Part shown: positions 36,201 through 45,027 of the stretch, one piece after another
Layout of the letters: the number at the start of each line of letters is the position of its first letter
How positions within the stretch are numbered: position 1 is the stretch's first letter
Source of the DNA: Streptomonospora salina
GTDB lineage: Bacteria > Actinomycetota > Actinomycetes > Streptosporangiales > Streptosporangiaceae
Length of the DNA: 64,000 nucleotides
Reading direction: 5' to 3'
Assembly: GCF_014204715.1 (NCBI RefSeq)
Contig: NZ_JACHLY010000001.1
Coordinates: 3,184,501-3,248,500 of the forward strand
Notes under the pieces: model-generated
Seen by the model: only the letters and a program-made list of their open reading frames with translations
What the model was told of the DNA's origin: nothing
Databases searched by the model: none
Made by a program: the position numbers and the translations under genes

Positions 36201-37614
36201 GGCGCGGCTGCTGGCCGACAACAGCGAGCAGAACCTCACCTCCAAGCAGGTGGAGTTCGCCCAGACGATCCACAAGGCGGGCCACGACCTGCTCCAACTC
36301 ATCGACGAGATCCTGGATCTGGCCAAGGTCGAGGCCGGCCGGGCCGAGGTGCAGCCCACCGACGTGTCGATCAGCCAGCTGGTCGACTACGTCGAGGCGT
36401 CCTTCAGGCCGATGGCCGCCGAGCGCGGGCTGGCCTTCGGCGTGGACGTCTCCCCGGACATCCCGAGCTACCTGTGGACTGACGAGCAGCGGCTGCAGCA
36501 GATCCTGCGCAACCTGCTGTCCAACGCGGTGAAGTTCACCAGCACCGGCGAGGTCCGGCTGCTCATCGAGCCGGCTTGGGCGCTGGAGGACGCCGACCTC
36601 GACATGTTCGGTGAGAACGACGAGATCGTCGCGCTCTCGGTCGCCGACACCGGCATCGGCATCCCCGACGACAAGCTGCAGGTGGTCTTCGAAGCGTTCC
36701 ACCAGGGCGACGGCGGCACCAGCCGGCGCTTCGGCGGTACCGGCCTGGGACTGTCCATCAGCCAGAACTACGCGCGGCTGCTGGGCGGCGAGATCCGGGT
36801 GCAGAGCGTGCACGGCGAGGGCAGCACCTTCACGCTGCTGCTGCCGGTGCGCGTGCCCGAGGGCACCGCCGAGCGGATCGAGGCGTCGCTGGACTCCCCG
36901 CCCGAGCCGGTGACCGGGGCGCGCGCCGACATCGAACCGCTCACCGAGGTCGACGTGCAGGTTCCCGACAGCCCGGCGGACCTGAGCCCGCTGGAGACCA
37001 TCGAACCCGCGGAGGTCGAGGAGGAGTCCGAGGCCGACGGGGCCGAGGAGCAGCCGGCTCCGGTCCCCGCACTGGCCGAGCCCGCCGAAGCCGCGATGGA
37101 AGGCGAGGCCGGTGCGTCCTCCGAGACCGGCGCCACACCCGATCCCGACCGGGACGCGGCGCTGGCCGGGCGCGAGGTACTCATCGTCGACGACGACATC
37201 CGCAACGTGTTCGCCCTGACCAGCGCATTGGAGGCGCACGGGCTGCGCGTGCACTTCTCCGACAACGGGCATTCGGGTATCGAGAAACTGGAGGCCAACG
37301 AGAACGTCGAGCTGGTCCTGATGGACATCATGATGCCGGAACTCGACGGCAACGCCACCACCCGTGCGATCCGGGAGATGCCGCAGTTCGCGGATCTGCC
37401 GATCATCTCGCTGACCGCGAAAGCGATGCAGGGCGACCGCGAACGCAGCCTGGAGGCGGGCGCATCGGACTATGTGACCAAGCCCGTCAATCTCGACCAC
37501 CTGCTCAACGTGATCCGCAGGTGGCTGGACGGCGACGGTGACGAAGCGGGCGGATCGGGCCGGCAGAGCCCGGACGGCACCGGTGGGGCCGACAGCCCGG
37601 ACAGCACGGACTAG
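33271..37614 (+). CDS. osaA: OsaA-like soluble hybrid histidine kinase with a long HAMP array
   Basis: A 1447-residue protein without membrane helices. Residues 1-710 are a chain of HAMP units; five of them (residues 202-661) are exact 92-residue repeats with near-identical sequence. A GAF domain (about 730-880) and a coiled coil (about 885-950) follow, then HisKA (phospho-accepting His965 in [11 protein letters not shown]), HATPase ([18 protein letters not shown]) and, after an acidic linker, a receiver domain with Asp1352 in [11 protein letters not shown]. Poly-HAMP hybrid kinases of this type sense osmotic stress in fungi (group III, Nik1), and OsaA does so in streptomycetes. The gene is divergent from osaC and followed after 17 bases by osaB. 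The ATG at 33271 follows GAGGAGGGG. Confidence 0.85.
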   Translation: MPEATRAPDDKHDAQLDELLRALYSMRDGDFSVRLDSRGEGRSGEIASVFNQVLDHCEQLSSELQRVGGVVSTEGRLNERIAVSPARGAWGKSVRSLNQLLDEVSEPVTSVAQILDAVAGGDLSQRVDLTSRHGSLHGDLLRLATSVNRMADQMNGFTNEVTRVAREVGTEGKLGGSAKVDGVSGAWRDVTESVNQMASRLTAQVRNISEVTTAVAEGDLSRKVTVDVQGEMLQLKDTVNGMVDQLDSFSDEVTRVAREVGTEGKLGGRANVKGVSGIWKNLTDNVNSMADNLTNQVRDISQVTTAVARGDLSRKVTVDVQGEMLQLKDTVNTMVDQLDSFADEVTRVAREVGTEGKLGGRANVKGVSGIWKDLTDNVNSMANSLTYQVRNISQVTTAVAKGDLSKKITVDAQGEMLDLKDTVNTMVDQLESFANEVTRMAREVGTEGTLGGQAHVRGVSGVWKDLTDNVNSMANNLTHQVRQISIVTQAVARGDLTKKVTVNAKGEILELKDTINVMVDQLDSFSDEVTRMAREVGTEGKLGGRADVKGVSGIWKDLTENVNSMSQNLTTQVRNISQVTSAVAKGDLSKKITVDAQGEILELKDTVNIMVDQLSAFATEVTRVAHEVGSEGELGGQAKVDGVSGTWKQLTDSVNELAGNLTTQVRAIGEVASAVTRGDLTQNIQVDARGEMQKLKDNINLMVSNLRETTASQRDEDWLKSNLARISGHIQGHRDLNELARLIMTEVTPLVEAQHGACYLPEEKDDEEVFLLFGSFGYRPDDDRRRVRSGTGLVGEVIAQKSEMLINDVPSDYVKVGSGLGEAAPLTIAIFPIISEDRVLGVVELGSYGRFREVHLDFLRQLMAQLGTTVNTILANSKTEYLLLQSRQLTNALQERSNELQRQQEELRRKNAELHSKAGQLASQNRAIELQNRQIERARRSLEDRAHQLQVSSKYKSEFLANMSHELRTPLNSLLILARLLADNSEQNLTSKQVEFAQTIHKAGHDLLQLIDEILDLAKVEAGRAEVQPTDVSISQLVDYVEASFRPMAAERGLAFGVDVSPDIPSYLWTDEQRLQQILRNLLSNAVKFTSTGEVRLLIEPAWALEDADLDMFGENDEIVALSVADTGIGIPDDKLQVVFEAFHQGDGGTSRRFGGTGLGLSISQNYARLLGGEIRVQSVHGEGSTFTLLLPVRVPEGTAERIEASLDSPPEPVTGARADIEPLTEVDVQVPDSPADLSPLETIEPAEVEEESEADGAEEQPAPVPALAEPAEAAMEGEAGASSETGATPDPDRDAALAGREVLIVDDDIRNVFALTSALEAHGLRVHFSDNGHSGIEKLEANENVELVLMDIMMPELDGNATTRAIREMPQFADLPIISLTAKAMQGDRERSLEAGASDYVTKPVNLDHLLNVIRRWLDGDGDEAGGSGRQSPDGTGGADSPDSTD
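33874..35253 (+). repeat. Five tandem 276-bp units inside osaA
   Basis: Units begin at 33874, 34150, 34426, 34702 and 34978 with no length variation. A sixth, partial unit starts at 35254. Each encodes 92 residues with TxQVRxIxxVTxAVxxGDL at the front and VREVGTEGxLGG-like segments in the middle. The units are alike at the DNA level in long stretches, suggesting past duplication and possibly gene conversion. Copy number could change by recombination. Confidence 0.85.
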
Positions 37615-37631
37615 GAGCAGGAGCAGCAGAC

Positions 37632-38270
37632 GTGCCGCAGAAGGCCAACATCCTCCTCGTTGACGACCGCGACGAGAACCTCACGGCCCTGGAGGCCATC
37701 CTCACCTCCCTGGACCAGAACCTGGTGCGCGCGAATTCGGGGGAGGCGGCCTTGAAAGCGCTGCTCGAAGACGAGTTCGCGGTCATCCTGCTCGACGTCG
37801 TGATGCCGGGGATGGACGGTTTCGAGACCGCGTCCCACATCAAGCAGCGCGAGAAGACCAAGGATGTGCCCATCATCTTCCTCACCGGTGCCGGAATCGA
37901 CCGGCACCGGGTCTTCCGCGGGTACGCGTCGCGGGCGATCGACTACCTGACCAAGCCGTTCGATCCGTGGGTGCTGCGTTCCAAGGTCGAGGTGTTCGTG
38001 GAGCTGCACCAGATGAAGCAGCGGCTGCGCACGCAGTCGCAGTTGTTGCAGCGGGACCTCTCCGCCGAGACCGGGGAGTCGTCGGCGCCGGTCTCCGACC
38101 AGCTCTCCCGGCGGGTCGCCGACATCAACACCAACCTGGAGTCGCTGCGGGAGAAGGTCGTCACCGAAGAGCACGACAGCGATCCGAGCACGATCGAGGC
38201 GGTCCGCGATCTCGACCGGGCTGTGGCGCAGTTGACGACCCTCGTCGACGCGATCCGCGGGCCGGAGTAG
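37632..38270 (+). CDS. osaB: OsaB-like response regulator without DNA-binding domain
   Basis: A 212-residue protein with a receiver domain (ILLVDDRDENLTALEAIL; phospho-acceptor Asp in VILLDVVMPGMDG; Lys in DYLTKPFDP) and a C-terminal region of about 80 residues predicted to form a coiled coil (HQMKQRLRTQSQLLQRDL, then TNLESLREKVV and AVAQLTTLVDAI). No DNA-binding domain is present. OsaB of Streptomyces coelicolor, needed for osmoadaptation, has the same plan. The GTG at 37632 follows AGGAGCAGGAGCAGCAG, and the gene starts 17 bases after osaA, so they form an operon. The assignment is inferred from synteny and architecture. Confidence 0.82.
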   Translation: MPQKANILLVDDRDENLTALEAILTSLDQNLVRANSGEAALKALLEDEFAVILLDVVMPGMDGFETASHIKQREKTKDVPIIFLTGAGIDRHRVFRGYASRAIDYLTKPFDPWVLRSKVEVFVELHQMKQRLRTQSQLLQRDLSAETGESSAPVSDQLSRRVADINTNLESLREKVVTEEHDSDPSTIEAVRDLDRAVAQLTTLVDAIRGPE

Positions 38271-38743
38271 GGGCAGGCGGCGGGGGCGGCCGGAATCGGC
38301 CACCCTTGCCGGCGGGGGCGGTTTCCACCGAGGGCACGCCGGACGGGTGCGGCGGCCGGGGGCTCGGGATTCCCTACAGGGCGGCCGGAGCGATCGGGGC
38401 GTGAATCGCTGGAACCGGTGCCGCCCCGGCGGCGTCTCAGTCGGCGAAGATCGGGCGGTCCCGCCCTCGACGGGGGCGCGGGAAGCTCGGAGACCTGCGG
38501 TCTCGTGTAGGCAATAGAGGGCGAATCGTCCCGGTTCGAGGGTGTTGAGCCCTCAGTCCCCTCCGCGCATACCGCACCCGCCGGTCCCCATACCCCCGTT
38601 GTAACCTGACCCGGTCTTCCCGCCGTATGCCGCACGATTCGCCGCCGCGGTCAGGGCCGCTCGGATTCTGCCGGTTCGAGCCGCTACACGTGGTGCGGCG
38701 CGGAACCAAGCTGCCTTCCCTCGGACCCATTGGAGCGACAACC
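38271..38743. other. Intergenic region between osaB and the surface protein gene
   Basis: 473 bases with no convincing gene. A -10-like TAACCT at 38602, in the context CGTTGTAACCTGA, matches the promoter context of the CBM2 paralog at 16636. An in-frame ATG at 38627 could lengthen the next protein, but the GTG at 38744 has the SD. Confidence 0.45.
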
Positions 38744-39484
38744 GTGTCCCCTACGATGTCCCGCACCGCCTCCGGGCTCGCCGCCGTCTGCTTGGGCCTG
38801 GGTGCCTCGCTCGCCGCGACGCCAGTGTGGGCGGACAGCCCTCAGGGCACCACGGGAACGTTCAGTTACACCTGTGCCGACCAGGTCGACGACCTCTCGG
38901 AGACCTCGGATATGGACTTCCGCGTCACGGCTCCCGCCGAGAGCGAGGTCGGCGAGGAGATCGAGTTCCAGATCCAGCCGGGCGGGCACACGTACTACTA
39001 CTACGTCGACGGCGGCGACATCATCTCGGGCACCCTCGCGGCCGACGTCGAACTCGGAGGGGACGCCGCTCCGTCGCCGACCGCCACCGCCTCCATCGAG
39101 GCCCAAGGCGCCTTCAGCCCGGACGACAACGACACCTTCGACGAGTCGACCCTGAGCGGCACGTTCACCCCTACGGCCCCGGGCGAGGTCACGCTGGCGC
39201 CCGGCGAGGTCACCGTCGAAGTAACCCAGACGCCCGGGGACTCGACCACCGTCTGCTCGCCGGACAGCGCCACCGAGGCGCTGGCCACCGTCACCGTCAC
39301 CGGCGAGGCCGCCGACGCCGGATCCGGCGACGACGGCGGCTCCTCCGACCAGGGGCAGCCGGCGGCCTCCGACGACGGAGTGCCGCAGGCCGTACTCATC
39401 GGCGGCGCCGTGGTCGGCGGCCTGCTGGTGATCGTCGGCCTCGCGGGCTTCGGACTGATGTTCTTCTTCATGCGCCGCTCCTGA
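38744..39484 (+). CDS. Secreted, membrane-anchored surface protein
   Basis: A 246-residue protein with a signal peptide (GLAAVCLGLGASLAATPVWA, likely cut after VWA), an extracellular domain of about 150 residues that is acidic and beta-rich by appearance, with two cysteines (YTCADQ and VCSPDS) that could pair, a low-complexity Asp/Gly/Ser linker, and one C-terminal membrane helix (VLIGGAVVGGLLVIVGLAGFGLMFF) ending MRRS. It is therefore a single-pass surface protein. The domain was not recognised. The GTG at 38744 follows TTGGAGCGACAACC. It is convergent with the hydrolase gene, and the palindromic repeat copy 2 lies between them. Confidence 0.65.
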   Translation: MSPTMSRTASGLAAVCLGLGASLAATPVWADSPQGTTGTFSYTCADQVDDLSETSDMDFRVTAPAESEVGEEIEFQIQPGGHTYYYYVDGGDIISGTLAADVELGGDAAPSPTATASIEAQGAFSPDDNDTFDESTLSGTFTPTAPGEVTLAPGEVTVEVTQTPGDSTTVCSPDSATEALATVTVTGEAADAGSGDDGGSSDQGQPAASDDGVPQAVLIGGAVVGGLLVIVGLAGFGLMFFFMRRS

Positions 39485-39515
39485 CGCCCCCCGGCTCCGG
39501 CCCTGGGCGCGCCGT

Positions 39516-39576
39516 CGATCTTGTAGCTACCGTGATAGAAACCGGTTTCCCGTGACCGTAGCTACAAGATCGGCGC
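39516..39576. repeat. Dispersed palindromic element, copy 2
   Basis: 15-bp perfect arms (39516-39530 and 39558-39572; CGATCTTGTAGCTAC) enclose 27 bases containing GAAACCGGTTTC. Read on the opposite strand, 59 of 61 positions equal copy 1 at 12668-12728. This copy lies between two convergent genes, 32 bases after the stop of the surface protein gene, so it could also act as a terminator there. Confidence 0.8.
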
Positions 39577-39594
39577 TGGTCAGGGTGCCGGTTC

Positions 39595-41205
39595 TCAGGC
39601 GGTGGGCACCGTGAGCGAGGCGGGGTGGGACTCCGGCGAGCCGAAGGTGACGCGTTCGCCGATGTCGGATTCGTCGGTGTAGCGGGCGTCACGGGTGTCG
39701 ACCACCAGGGCCAGGCGGTGCCCGGACGGGACGTCCCACACCACCGGCTCCAGGGCGACGTCCAGGTCGGCCGGCTGCCCCGGCTCGGCGCCGCGCAGCG
39801 TGTAGGGCTGGTGCGTGACCAGTGAACCGGTGCCGTGCCGGTCCACGTCGTAGAGGTAGACGTACAGGGACTGCTCGCTGTCGGTGGGGGTGACGGTGAT
39901 GTCCGCCCGCGGCGTTCCGCTGATCCGCACGCCGTCGGCGTAGGCCCCGCCGGTCCACACACCGGCGCGGCGCCGGTCCACCAGCGGCAGCGACACTCCG
40001 GTCGGGACGCCGGCGAACTGCTGAAGGGCGCCGCTGAGCAGCAGCGTCCCGCTTTCGGCGGCAGTCCCGATACCGGCGCGCACGCCGTATTCCCAGCCGG
40101 TCTGCGGCTCGTCCGCCAGCCCGCCGGTGCGCTGCCAGTCGCTCCAGGACCGTTCGGGCTCGCCCATGTGCAGCGTGGTCTCCTTCGCGGACACCGACTC
40201 CCAGTCGGGATAGGAGGACCACGCACCCCCGTTGTTGGGCTTGACCCGCACGGGGTCCTCGGCGGCGACGCCGTTGTCGGCGCCGCGCAGGTGGTGGTCG
40301 AACCAGCGGGTCAGCGACTCCCAGGTCTCGTCGGGCAGGCCGAACGCACCGAAGGCCTCGGCGGTGGCGTGGTCGCCGGCCGACAGCATCAGGCGCTTGG
40401 GGCCGGTGTAGTCGCTGTAGAAGTCGGTGAACTGGCTCGCCGGGAAGATGCCGTCGTTCCAGGCGTGGCCGAGCATGACGGCCGGCCCGTTGGCGTCGAG
40501 GGCGTCCATCTTGGTGGATACCGACCGCTCGGGTGCCAGCTCCAGCGCCGGCTGGACATTGCCGTCGCGGTACTCGGACTCCATCTCCTCCAGCGCGTCG
40601 CCGGGCCGCCCGGTGAGGCGGGCGGAGGTCAGCAGCAGCTCCACCGCCTGGTAGTTGACGGTCTCGTCGGGGTAGATGGAAGCGGCCAGATCGCTCCATC
40701 CGCTCATCGCGCCGACGGCTTCGACCCGGTCGTCCTCGGCGGCGGTGAGCAGGCTGATCCCGGCGCCGTAGGAGATGCCGGCCATGCCGACGCGTTCGGG
40801 GTCGGCGTCGGTCTCGCGCAGGCCCCAGTCGATGACCGCGCGGGCGTCGGCGACGTCCTCGGGGCCGGCGACCTCGACTTCGCCGCCGGAGTCCCAGAAT
40901 CCGCGTGAGGTGTAGCTGATGACCTGGTAGCCCGACTCGTAGGCCAGGCGCTTGGCGGCGCCGACGTAGAGCAGGTTGCTGGTGGACCAGGCGGCCGGCA
41001 TCACCAGCAGCGGCCGGGGGCCCTCGTAGCCGGTGGGGGTGATGACCATGGCTTTGAGGTCGGTTCCGCCGTGGCCGGGGACGGTTTCGTAGGAGACTCG
41101 GGCGCCGGTGCCGTCGGCCGTCGCGGCCGATGCGGGGAGTGCGAGGGGGAACACGAGGAGTATCGCGGCGAGGGCGCTCGCCGACAGTGCGCGCGGTGTG
41201 TGCAT
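39595..41205 (-). CDS. Secreted CocE/X-Pro dipeptidyl-peptidase-like hydrolase
   Basis: A 536-residue alpha/beta hydrolase with an N-terminal signal peptide (ALSASALAAILLVFPLALPASAA). The nucleophile serine is in MAGISYGAG, the likely Asp in HAWNDGIFP and the likely His in SAGDHAT. The C-terminal third (from about residue 350) resembles the jelly-roll domain of S15-type X-Pro dipeptidyl peptidases and CocE esterases, ending in VPSGHRLALVVDTRD. The protein is likely exported and acts on peptides or esters outside the cell. A TetR-type inverted repeat lies about 100 bases upstream. The substrate is unknown. Confidence 0.82.
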   Translation of the reverse strand: MHTPRALSASALAAILLVFPLALPASAATADGTGARVSYETVPGHGGTDLKAMVITPTGYEGPRPLLVMPAAWSTSNLLYVGAAKRLAYESGYQVISYTSRGFWDSGGEVEVAGPEDVADARAVIDWGLRETDADPERVGMAGISYGAGISLLTAAEDDRVEAVGAMSGWSDLAASIYPDETVNYQAVELLLTSARLTGRPGDALEEMESEYRDGNVQPALELAPERSVSTKMDALDANGPAVMLGHAWNDGIFPASQFTDFYSDYTGPKRLMLSAGDHATAEAFGAFGLPDETWESLTRWFDHHLRGADNGVAAEDPVRVKPNNGGAWSSYPDWESVSAKETTLHMGEPERSWSDWQRTGGLADEPQTGWEYGVRAGIGTAAESGTLLLSGALQQFAGVPTGVSLPLVDRRRAGVWTGGAYADGVRISGTPRADITVTPTDSEQSLYVYLYDVDRHGTGSLVTHQPYTLRGAEPGQPADLDVALEPVVWDVPSGHRLALVVDTRDARYTDESDIGERVTFGSPESHPASLTVPTA

Positions 41206-41306
41206 GCTGACCTCGGGGGGTCGTCCGGCGGGGGCCGGAGGGGGACGGAGGGTCGGGGGCGGTCTGGGTACGCGGCGGCGGTCGCGCCTACCGTCCGGAC
41301 GCGCAT

Positions 41307-41320
41307 TTACTCGACAGTAA
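41307..41320. promoter_or_regulatory. TetR-type operator-like repeat upstream of the secreted hydrolase
   Basis: Inverted repeat TTACT-CGAC-AGTAA, followed by another TTACT at 41322, in an unusually AT-rich stretch about 100 bases before the hydrolase start. The half-sites are typical of TetR-family sites. No regulator gene is adjacent. Confidence 0.5.
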
Positions 41321-41382
41321 GTTACTCATTGGTTAAATTAAACCGTCGCCCCGCCGGTGTAAAGAGGGCCGCCGTGCCCGCG

Positions 41383-41412
41383 CCTTCCCGGCCGGAGGAC
41401 CGGCCGGGAAGG
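41383..41412 (-). terminator. Hairpin terminator after the aldo/keto reductase gene
   Basis: Perfect 13-bp arms (CCTTCCCGGCCGG and its complement) around the loop AGGA, 8 bases beyond the stop of the minus-strand gene at 41421. Confidence 0.7.
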
Positions 41413-41420
41413 ACCGACGC

Positions 41421-42437
41421 TCAGCGGCGCCGCGCGGCGGCCTTCAGCTCCGGCGGACTCCATCCCGCATCGGCCGGGTTCAGGTTGGTGCCCGGCGGGA
41501 CGATCTCGTCGATGCGGTCGAGCGTCTCGGCCGGCAGCCGGACCTCCGACGCGCTCAGCTGCGACTCCAGCTGGTCCATGGTCCGCGGTCCGATGATCGC
41601 CGAGCTGACGGCGGGGTGCTCCAGCACGAAGGCCAGGGCGAGCTCGATCAGCGTGAGCCCGTTGTCCTCGGCCACCCCCACCAGCTGCTCGACCGCCTCC
41701 AGCTTGGCCGCGTTCTGCGGCTTGTCGGGGTCGTAGCGGTCGGGCATCCGGCTCATCCGGGGACTGTCCACCTGGGCGCCCCTGCGGTACTTGCCGGAGA
41801 GCCACCCGCCCGCCAGCGGGCTCCACGGCAGCACACCCATGGAGTACTCGCGTGCCACAGGCAGCACGTCGGCCTCGATGCCGCGCGTGAGGATCGAGTA
41901 GGGCGGCTGCTCGGTGACGAACCGTTCGCGGCCCCGCCGCTCGGCGACCCAGTGCGACTCCACGAGCCGGTGCGCCGGGAAGGTCGAGCACCCGGCGTAG
42001 CGGATCTTGCCCGCGCGCACGAGGTCGGTGAGCGCGCCCAGCGTCTCGTCCACGTCGCAGTCGGGGTCGGGTCGGTGGATCTGGTAAAGGTCGATGTGAT
42101 CGGTGCCCAGTCGGCGCAGGCTCTCGTCGACCTCGCGCACGAGCCAGCGCCGGGAATTGCCCCGCGCATTGGGGTCGGTGCCCATGGGCCCGTGGGCCTT
42201 GGTGGCGACGACGACGTCGTCGCGGCGCCCGCTGAGGGCCTTGCCGACGATCTCTTCGGACTCGCCCGCCGAGTACACGTCGGCGGTGTCGATGACGTTG
42301 ATCCCGGCGTCCAGTGCCCGGTGGATGATGCGCACGGAGTCGTCGTGGTCGCTGTTGCCCCAGGAGCCGAAGTTCATGGCGCCGAGGGTGAGCGGACTGA
42401 CTCTGACGCCGGTGCGGCCCAGCGGTACGTACTCCAT
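41421..42437 (-). CDS. Aldo/keto reductase
   Basis: A 338-residue NADPH-dependent aldo/keto reductase of the YajO/IolS-like group. The N-terminal LGRTGVRVSPLTLGAMNFG, the catalytic Asp-Tyr pair in DTADVYSAGESEE, the Lys in VVATKAHG and the His in DLYQIHRPD are present, and SAIIGPRTMDQLE near the C-terminus is the cofactor site. The ATG at 42437 gives the family N-terminus; an upstream open frame is not conserved. An inverted repeat (42449-42465) lies just before the start. It is divergent from the MDR oxidoreductase gene. The substrate is unknown. Confidence 0.9.
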   Translation of the reverse strand: MEYVPLGRTGVRVSPLTLGAMNFGSWGNSDHDDSVRIIHRALDAGINVIDTADVYSAGESEEIVGKALSGRRDDVVVATKAHGPMGTDPNARGNSRRWLVREVDESLRRLGTDHIDLYQIHRPDPDCDVDETLGALTDLVRAGKIRYAGCSTFPAHRLVESHWVAERRGRERFVTEQPPYSILTRGIEADVLPVAREYSMGVLPWSPLAGGWLSGKYRRGAQVDSPRMSRMPDRYDPDKPQNAAKLEAVEQLVGVAEDNGLTLIELALAFVLEHPAVSSAIIGPRTMDQLESQLSASEVRLPAETLDRIDEIVPPGTNLNPADAGWSPPELKAAARRR

Positions 42438-42448
42438 TGCCGGCGGCC

Positions 42449-42465
42449 TTTCGTGACGTACGAAA
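42449..42465. promoter_or_regulatory. Operator-like inverted repeat between divergent oxidoreductase genes
   Basis: TTTCGT-GACGT-ACGAAA, with 6-bp arms, 12 bases upstream of the aldo/keto reductase start codon. A bound protein would block translation-proximal transcription of that gene. Assigned by symmetry and position only. Confidence 0.4.
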
Positions 42466-42609
42466 TGCGGACGGCGGACGCGGAGCCCGCCTGCGGTCAA
42501 CCTATGGCACGCCCCGCACCGCCGCGGCGACCGGTTCCGACCGGCCGGTCGGTTACGCCGGCCGCGCCGTGGGCAGCGGGCCGTTCGACAACTTCGAGGA
42601 GGGGTGACA

Positions 42610-43623
42610 GTGACCACACCGGCGAAAGCACGATCCGTACACCTGGTTTCGCGCCCGCAGGGCGAGCCGGTCCCGGAGCACTTCAGCATCGTCGACGAGG
42701 CCGTGGCCGAGCCCGCCGAGGCCGAGGTGCTGGTACGCAACCGCTACATGTCCGTGGACCCCTACATGCGCGGCCGCATGAACGACACGGAGTCCTACGT
42801 CCCGCCGTTCGCGCTGAACCGCCCGATGGAAGGGGCCGCGCTGGGCGAGGTGGTGGCGTCGCGCGCCGACGGAGTCGCCGAAGGCACCCTGGTGCTGCAC
42901 AACCGGGGATGGCGCGAATACGCCACGATCCCCGCGGCCGAAGCGCGGCCGGTCGATCCCGACCGGGTGCCGTCGGTGACCTCCTACTTGGGCATCGCGG
43001 GGATGACCGGGCTCACCGCATGGGTCGGGCTCTTCGACATCGCCCGGACCGCCCCCGGCGAGACCGTGTTCGTCTCCGGTGCGGCGGGCGCCGTGGGCAG
43101 CGCCGCCGGCCAGATGGCCAAGCTGCGGGGCGCCGGCCGGGTCGTCGGCAGCGCCGGCAGTACGGCCAAGACCGACTACGTGCGCGACGGCCTCGGTTTC
43201 GACGCGGCCTTCGACTACCACGACGGGCCGGTCGCCGAGCTGCTGGCCGAGGCCGCCCCCGAAGGCGTCGACGTCTACTTCGACAACGTCGGCGGCGAAC
43301 ACCTCGAAGCGGCCCTGCACAACATGCGCAACCACGGGCGCATGGCCCTGTGCGGAATGATCTCCCAGTACAACGCCGTCGGACCGGCGCCCGGACCGCG
43401 CGACATGTTCCAGGCCATCGCGCGCCGCGTGATGATGCAGGGCTTCATCATCGGCGACCACATGCACCGCATGTCCGCGTTCCTCGACGACGTCGGGCCC
43501 TGGCTGGCCGACGGGTCCATCCGGGCCGACGAGACCTTCGCCGACGGCATCGACAACGCGCCCGAGGCGTTCCTGGGCATGATGCGCGGGCAGAACACGG
43601 GCAAGATGATCGTCCGCCTGTGA
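42610..43623 (+). CDS. NADP-dependent oxidoreductase of the zinc-free MDR family
   Basis: A 337-residue medium-chain reductase of the prostaglandin reductase/YncB-like group. The N-terminal SVDPYMRGRMND, the cofactor motif FVSGAAGAVGSAAGQMAK, the LDNVGG-like DVYFDNVGGEHLE and the GQNTGKMIVRL tail are typical. No zinc ligands are present. The GTG at 42610 is preferred because the SD (GAGGAGGGG) is then correctly spaced; a GTG at 42604 is too close. Members reduce the double bond of alpha,beta-unsaturated ketones or aldehydes. It is divergent from an aldo/keto reductase that may handle related carbonyls. Confidence 0.88.
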   Translation: MTTPAKARSVHLVSRPQGEPVPEHFSIVDEAVAEPAEAEVLVRNRYMSVDPYMRGRMNDTESYVPPFALNRPMEGAALGEVVASRADGVAEGTLVLHNRGWREYATIPAAEARPVDPDRVPSVTSYLGIAGMTGLTAWVGLFDIARTAPGETVFVSGAAGAVGSAAGQMAKLRGAGRVVGSAGSTAKTDYVRDGLGFDAAFDYHDGPVAELLAEAAPEGVDVYFDNVGGEHLEAALHNMRNHGRMALCGMISQYNAVGPAPGPRDMFQAIARRVMMQGFIIGDHMHRMSAFLDDVGPWLADGSIRADETFADGIDNAPEAFLGMMRGQNTGKMIVRL

Positions 43624-43684
43624 CCGGGTGCGCCCCGCGGCGCCGCCGGCCGGCGGCGGAGTCCGCCGCCGCGTGTGTCCGGGT

Positions 43685-44848
43685 TCACCCGGCCGCACGC
43701 GGCGGCAGCGCGAGCCCGATGTGCTCGCCGATCTCCTCGATCAAGCCCAGGTCGGCGAGTCGGAAGCTGCCCCGGTTGCTGCGGCGGATCAGTGTCAGGG
43801 CGCCGCGGACCCCGCGGCTGCCCTTGAGCGGGACGCACATCAGCGATCCGGCGCCCAGCGCGCTGAGCACCGGGGCGCCGTCGGCCCGGCCCAGCGCCGA
43901 TTCGTCCTCGATGAGCTGGCTGAGCACCGAATTGCCGTTGGCGAGCACCTCGCGGGGGATCTCCGAATCCAGCGGATCGAGTGCACCCACCAGCTCCCGC
44001 GGCCCGTTCTCGCCGGACGGGCCGGACACGACCGCCCGGCGGGCCTGCTCGGCGCTGCCGGGGAGGTCGCATACGTCGACGATCACCCAGTCGGCGTAAG
44101 AGTCGGCCAGGAGCGCCGCGGCGTCGTCCAGCGCCAGCGGGCGGCCCGCCCCGCCGGGGCCCGCGCTCGCCAGCAGCAGCCGCGTCATCCGCGTCAGCAC
44201 GTCCAGCCGGCGCGCGGCCAGCACCACCACCTGGTCCTCGACCTCGGGCTCCAGCGGAGCCGGGCCTTCGTCCTCCCCGCCTGCCAGCGGCGGCGAGAGC
44301 ACCGCCAGAACCGGCGGTGCGGCTTCGGTGGGCACGTCCAGCCGGGTGAGCGTCATGTGCACGTCCTCGGCCCACCCGCGCTGGGCCAGCCGCGAGTCGA
44401 ACGACGCCGACTCCCCGCTGCGCAGCACCGCGGCCAGGCGCGAGCGCATCGCCGCCCGCCTGCGCAGGTCCACGAACGTCGCGAACGGCTTGCCGGAGAG
44501 GTAGCCGGGGGAGCTGCCCAGCCGGTCGGCACCGATCGCGTTGATGCGCCGGATGTAGCCCTCGTGGTCGAGCAGCACCGCCGGAACGCTCAACTGGCCG
44601 AACACGGCCCGCAGTACCGCGCGCTCGTCGTCGCCGTTGGACCGGCGCGGCGCCGCGGCGGACTCCGCCGCCGCCAGCCGCTGCCCGCAGTCCTGCAGCA
44701 GCTCCTGGGCGAACCCGAGCTCGGTCAGGGCCGCCTCGGCGGTCTCGGCGGAGTCGTCGGGGTACATGCTGTGCGTGCTCCGCAGCGCCGCCACGCGATC
44801 ACCCAGTTCGGCGACCTCACGCTGCAGGTCGGCGAGGTTGTCCGGCAC
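43685..44848 (-). CDS. PAS/GAF-domain signalling protein
   Basis: A 387-residue soluble protein with an N-terminal coiled coil (NLADLQREVAELGDRVAAL), a PAS domain (about residues 78-180, VPAVLLDHEGYIRRIN) and a C-terminal GAF domain (about 230-385; SLMCVPLKGSRGVRGALTL). There is no kinase, phosphatase, ANTAR or DNA-binding domain, so it must act through a partner. The GTG complementary to 44846-44848 follows AGGAGTGCAAGC. It is divergent from the GAF-ANTAR gene (179 bases apart), suggesting that the two sensory proteins are related in function; this is inference. Confidence 0.7.
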   Translation of the reverse strand: MPDNLADLQREVAELGDRVAALRSTHSMYPDDSAETAEAALTELGFAQELLQDCGQRLAAAESAAAPRRSNGDDERAVLRAVFGQLSVPAVLLDHEGYIRRINAIGADRLGSSPGYLSGKPFATFVDLRRRAAMRSRLAAVLRSGESASFDSRLAQRGWAEDVHMTLTRLDVPTEAAPPVLAVLSPPLAGGEDEGPAPLEPEVEDQVVVLAARRLDVLTRMTRLLLASAGPGGAGRPLALDDAAALLADSYADWVIVDVCDLPGSAEQARRAVVSGPSGENGPRELVGALDPLDSEIPREVLANGNSVLSQLIEDESALGRADGAPVLSALGAGSLMCVPLKGSRGVRGALTLIRRSNRGSFRLADLGLIEEIGEHIGLALPPRAAG

Positions 44849-45027
44849 GCTTGCACTCCTGACGTGGACGGGTGCGGGGCCGGGCGGGCCCGGCCCCGCC
44901 ATGACGCTAGCGCATGCGACCGAGCCGGTGGGATCGCGATTAACGTAGAGCCACGGTCCGCCCGCGGGGCCCGGGACACCGGTCCGGACGCCGCAGGGGC
45001 ACCCGGACCGGAAAGGGGGACGTGCCC

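Noticed and set aside
33268-37500. A 1410-codon open frame antisense to the multi-HAMP kinase
   Set aside because: High-GC codon bias creates long open antisense frames. The sense strand has clear domains from end to end, and the antisense product has no recognisable domain.
38440-38560. A T-loop-like GGTTCGA that might indicate a tRNA
   Set aside because: The T stem does not pair properly, and no acceptor or anticodon stem could be folded around it.
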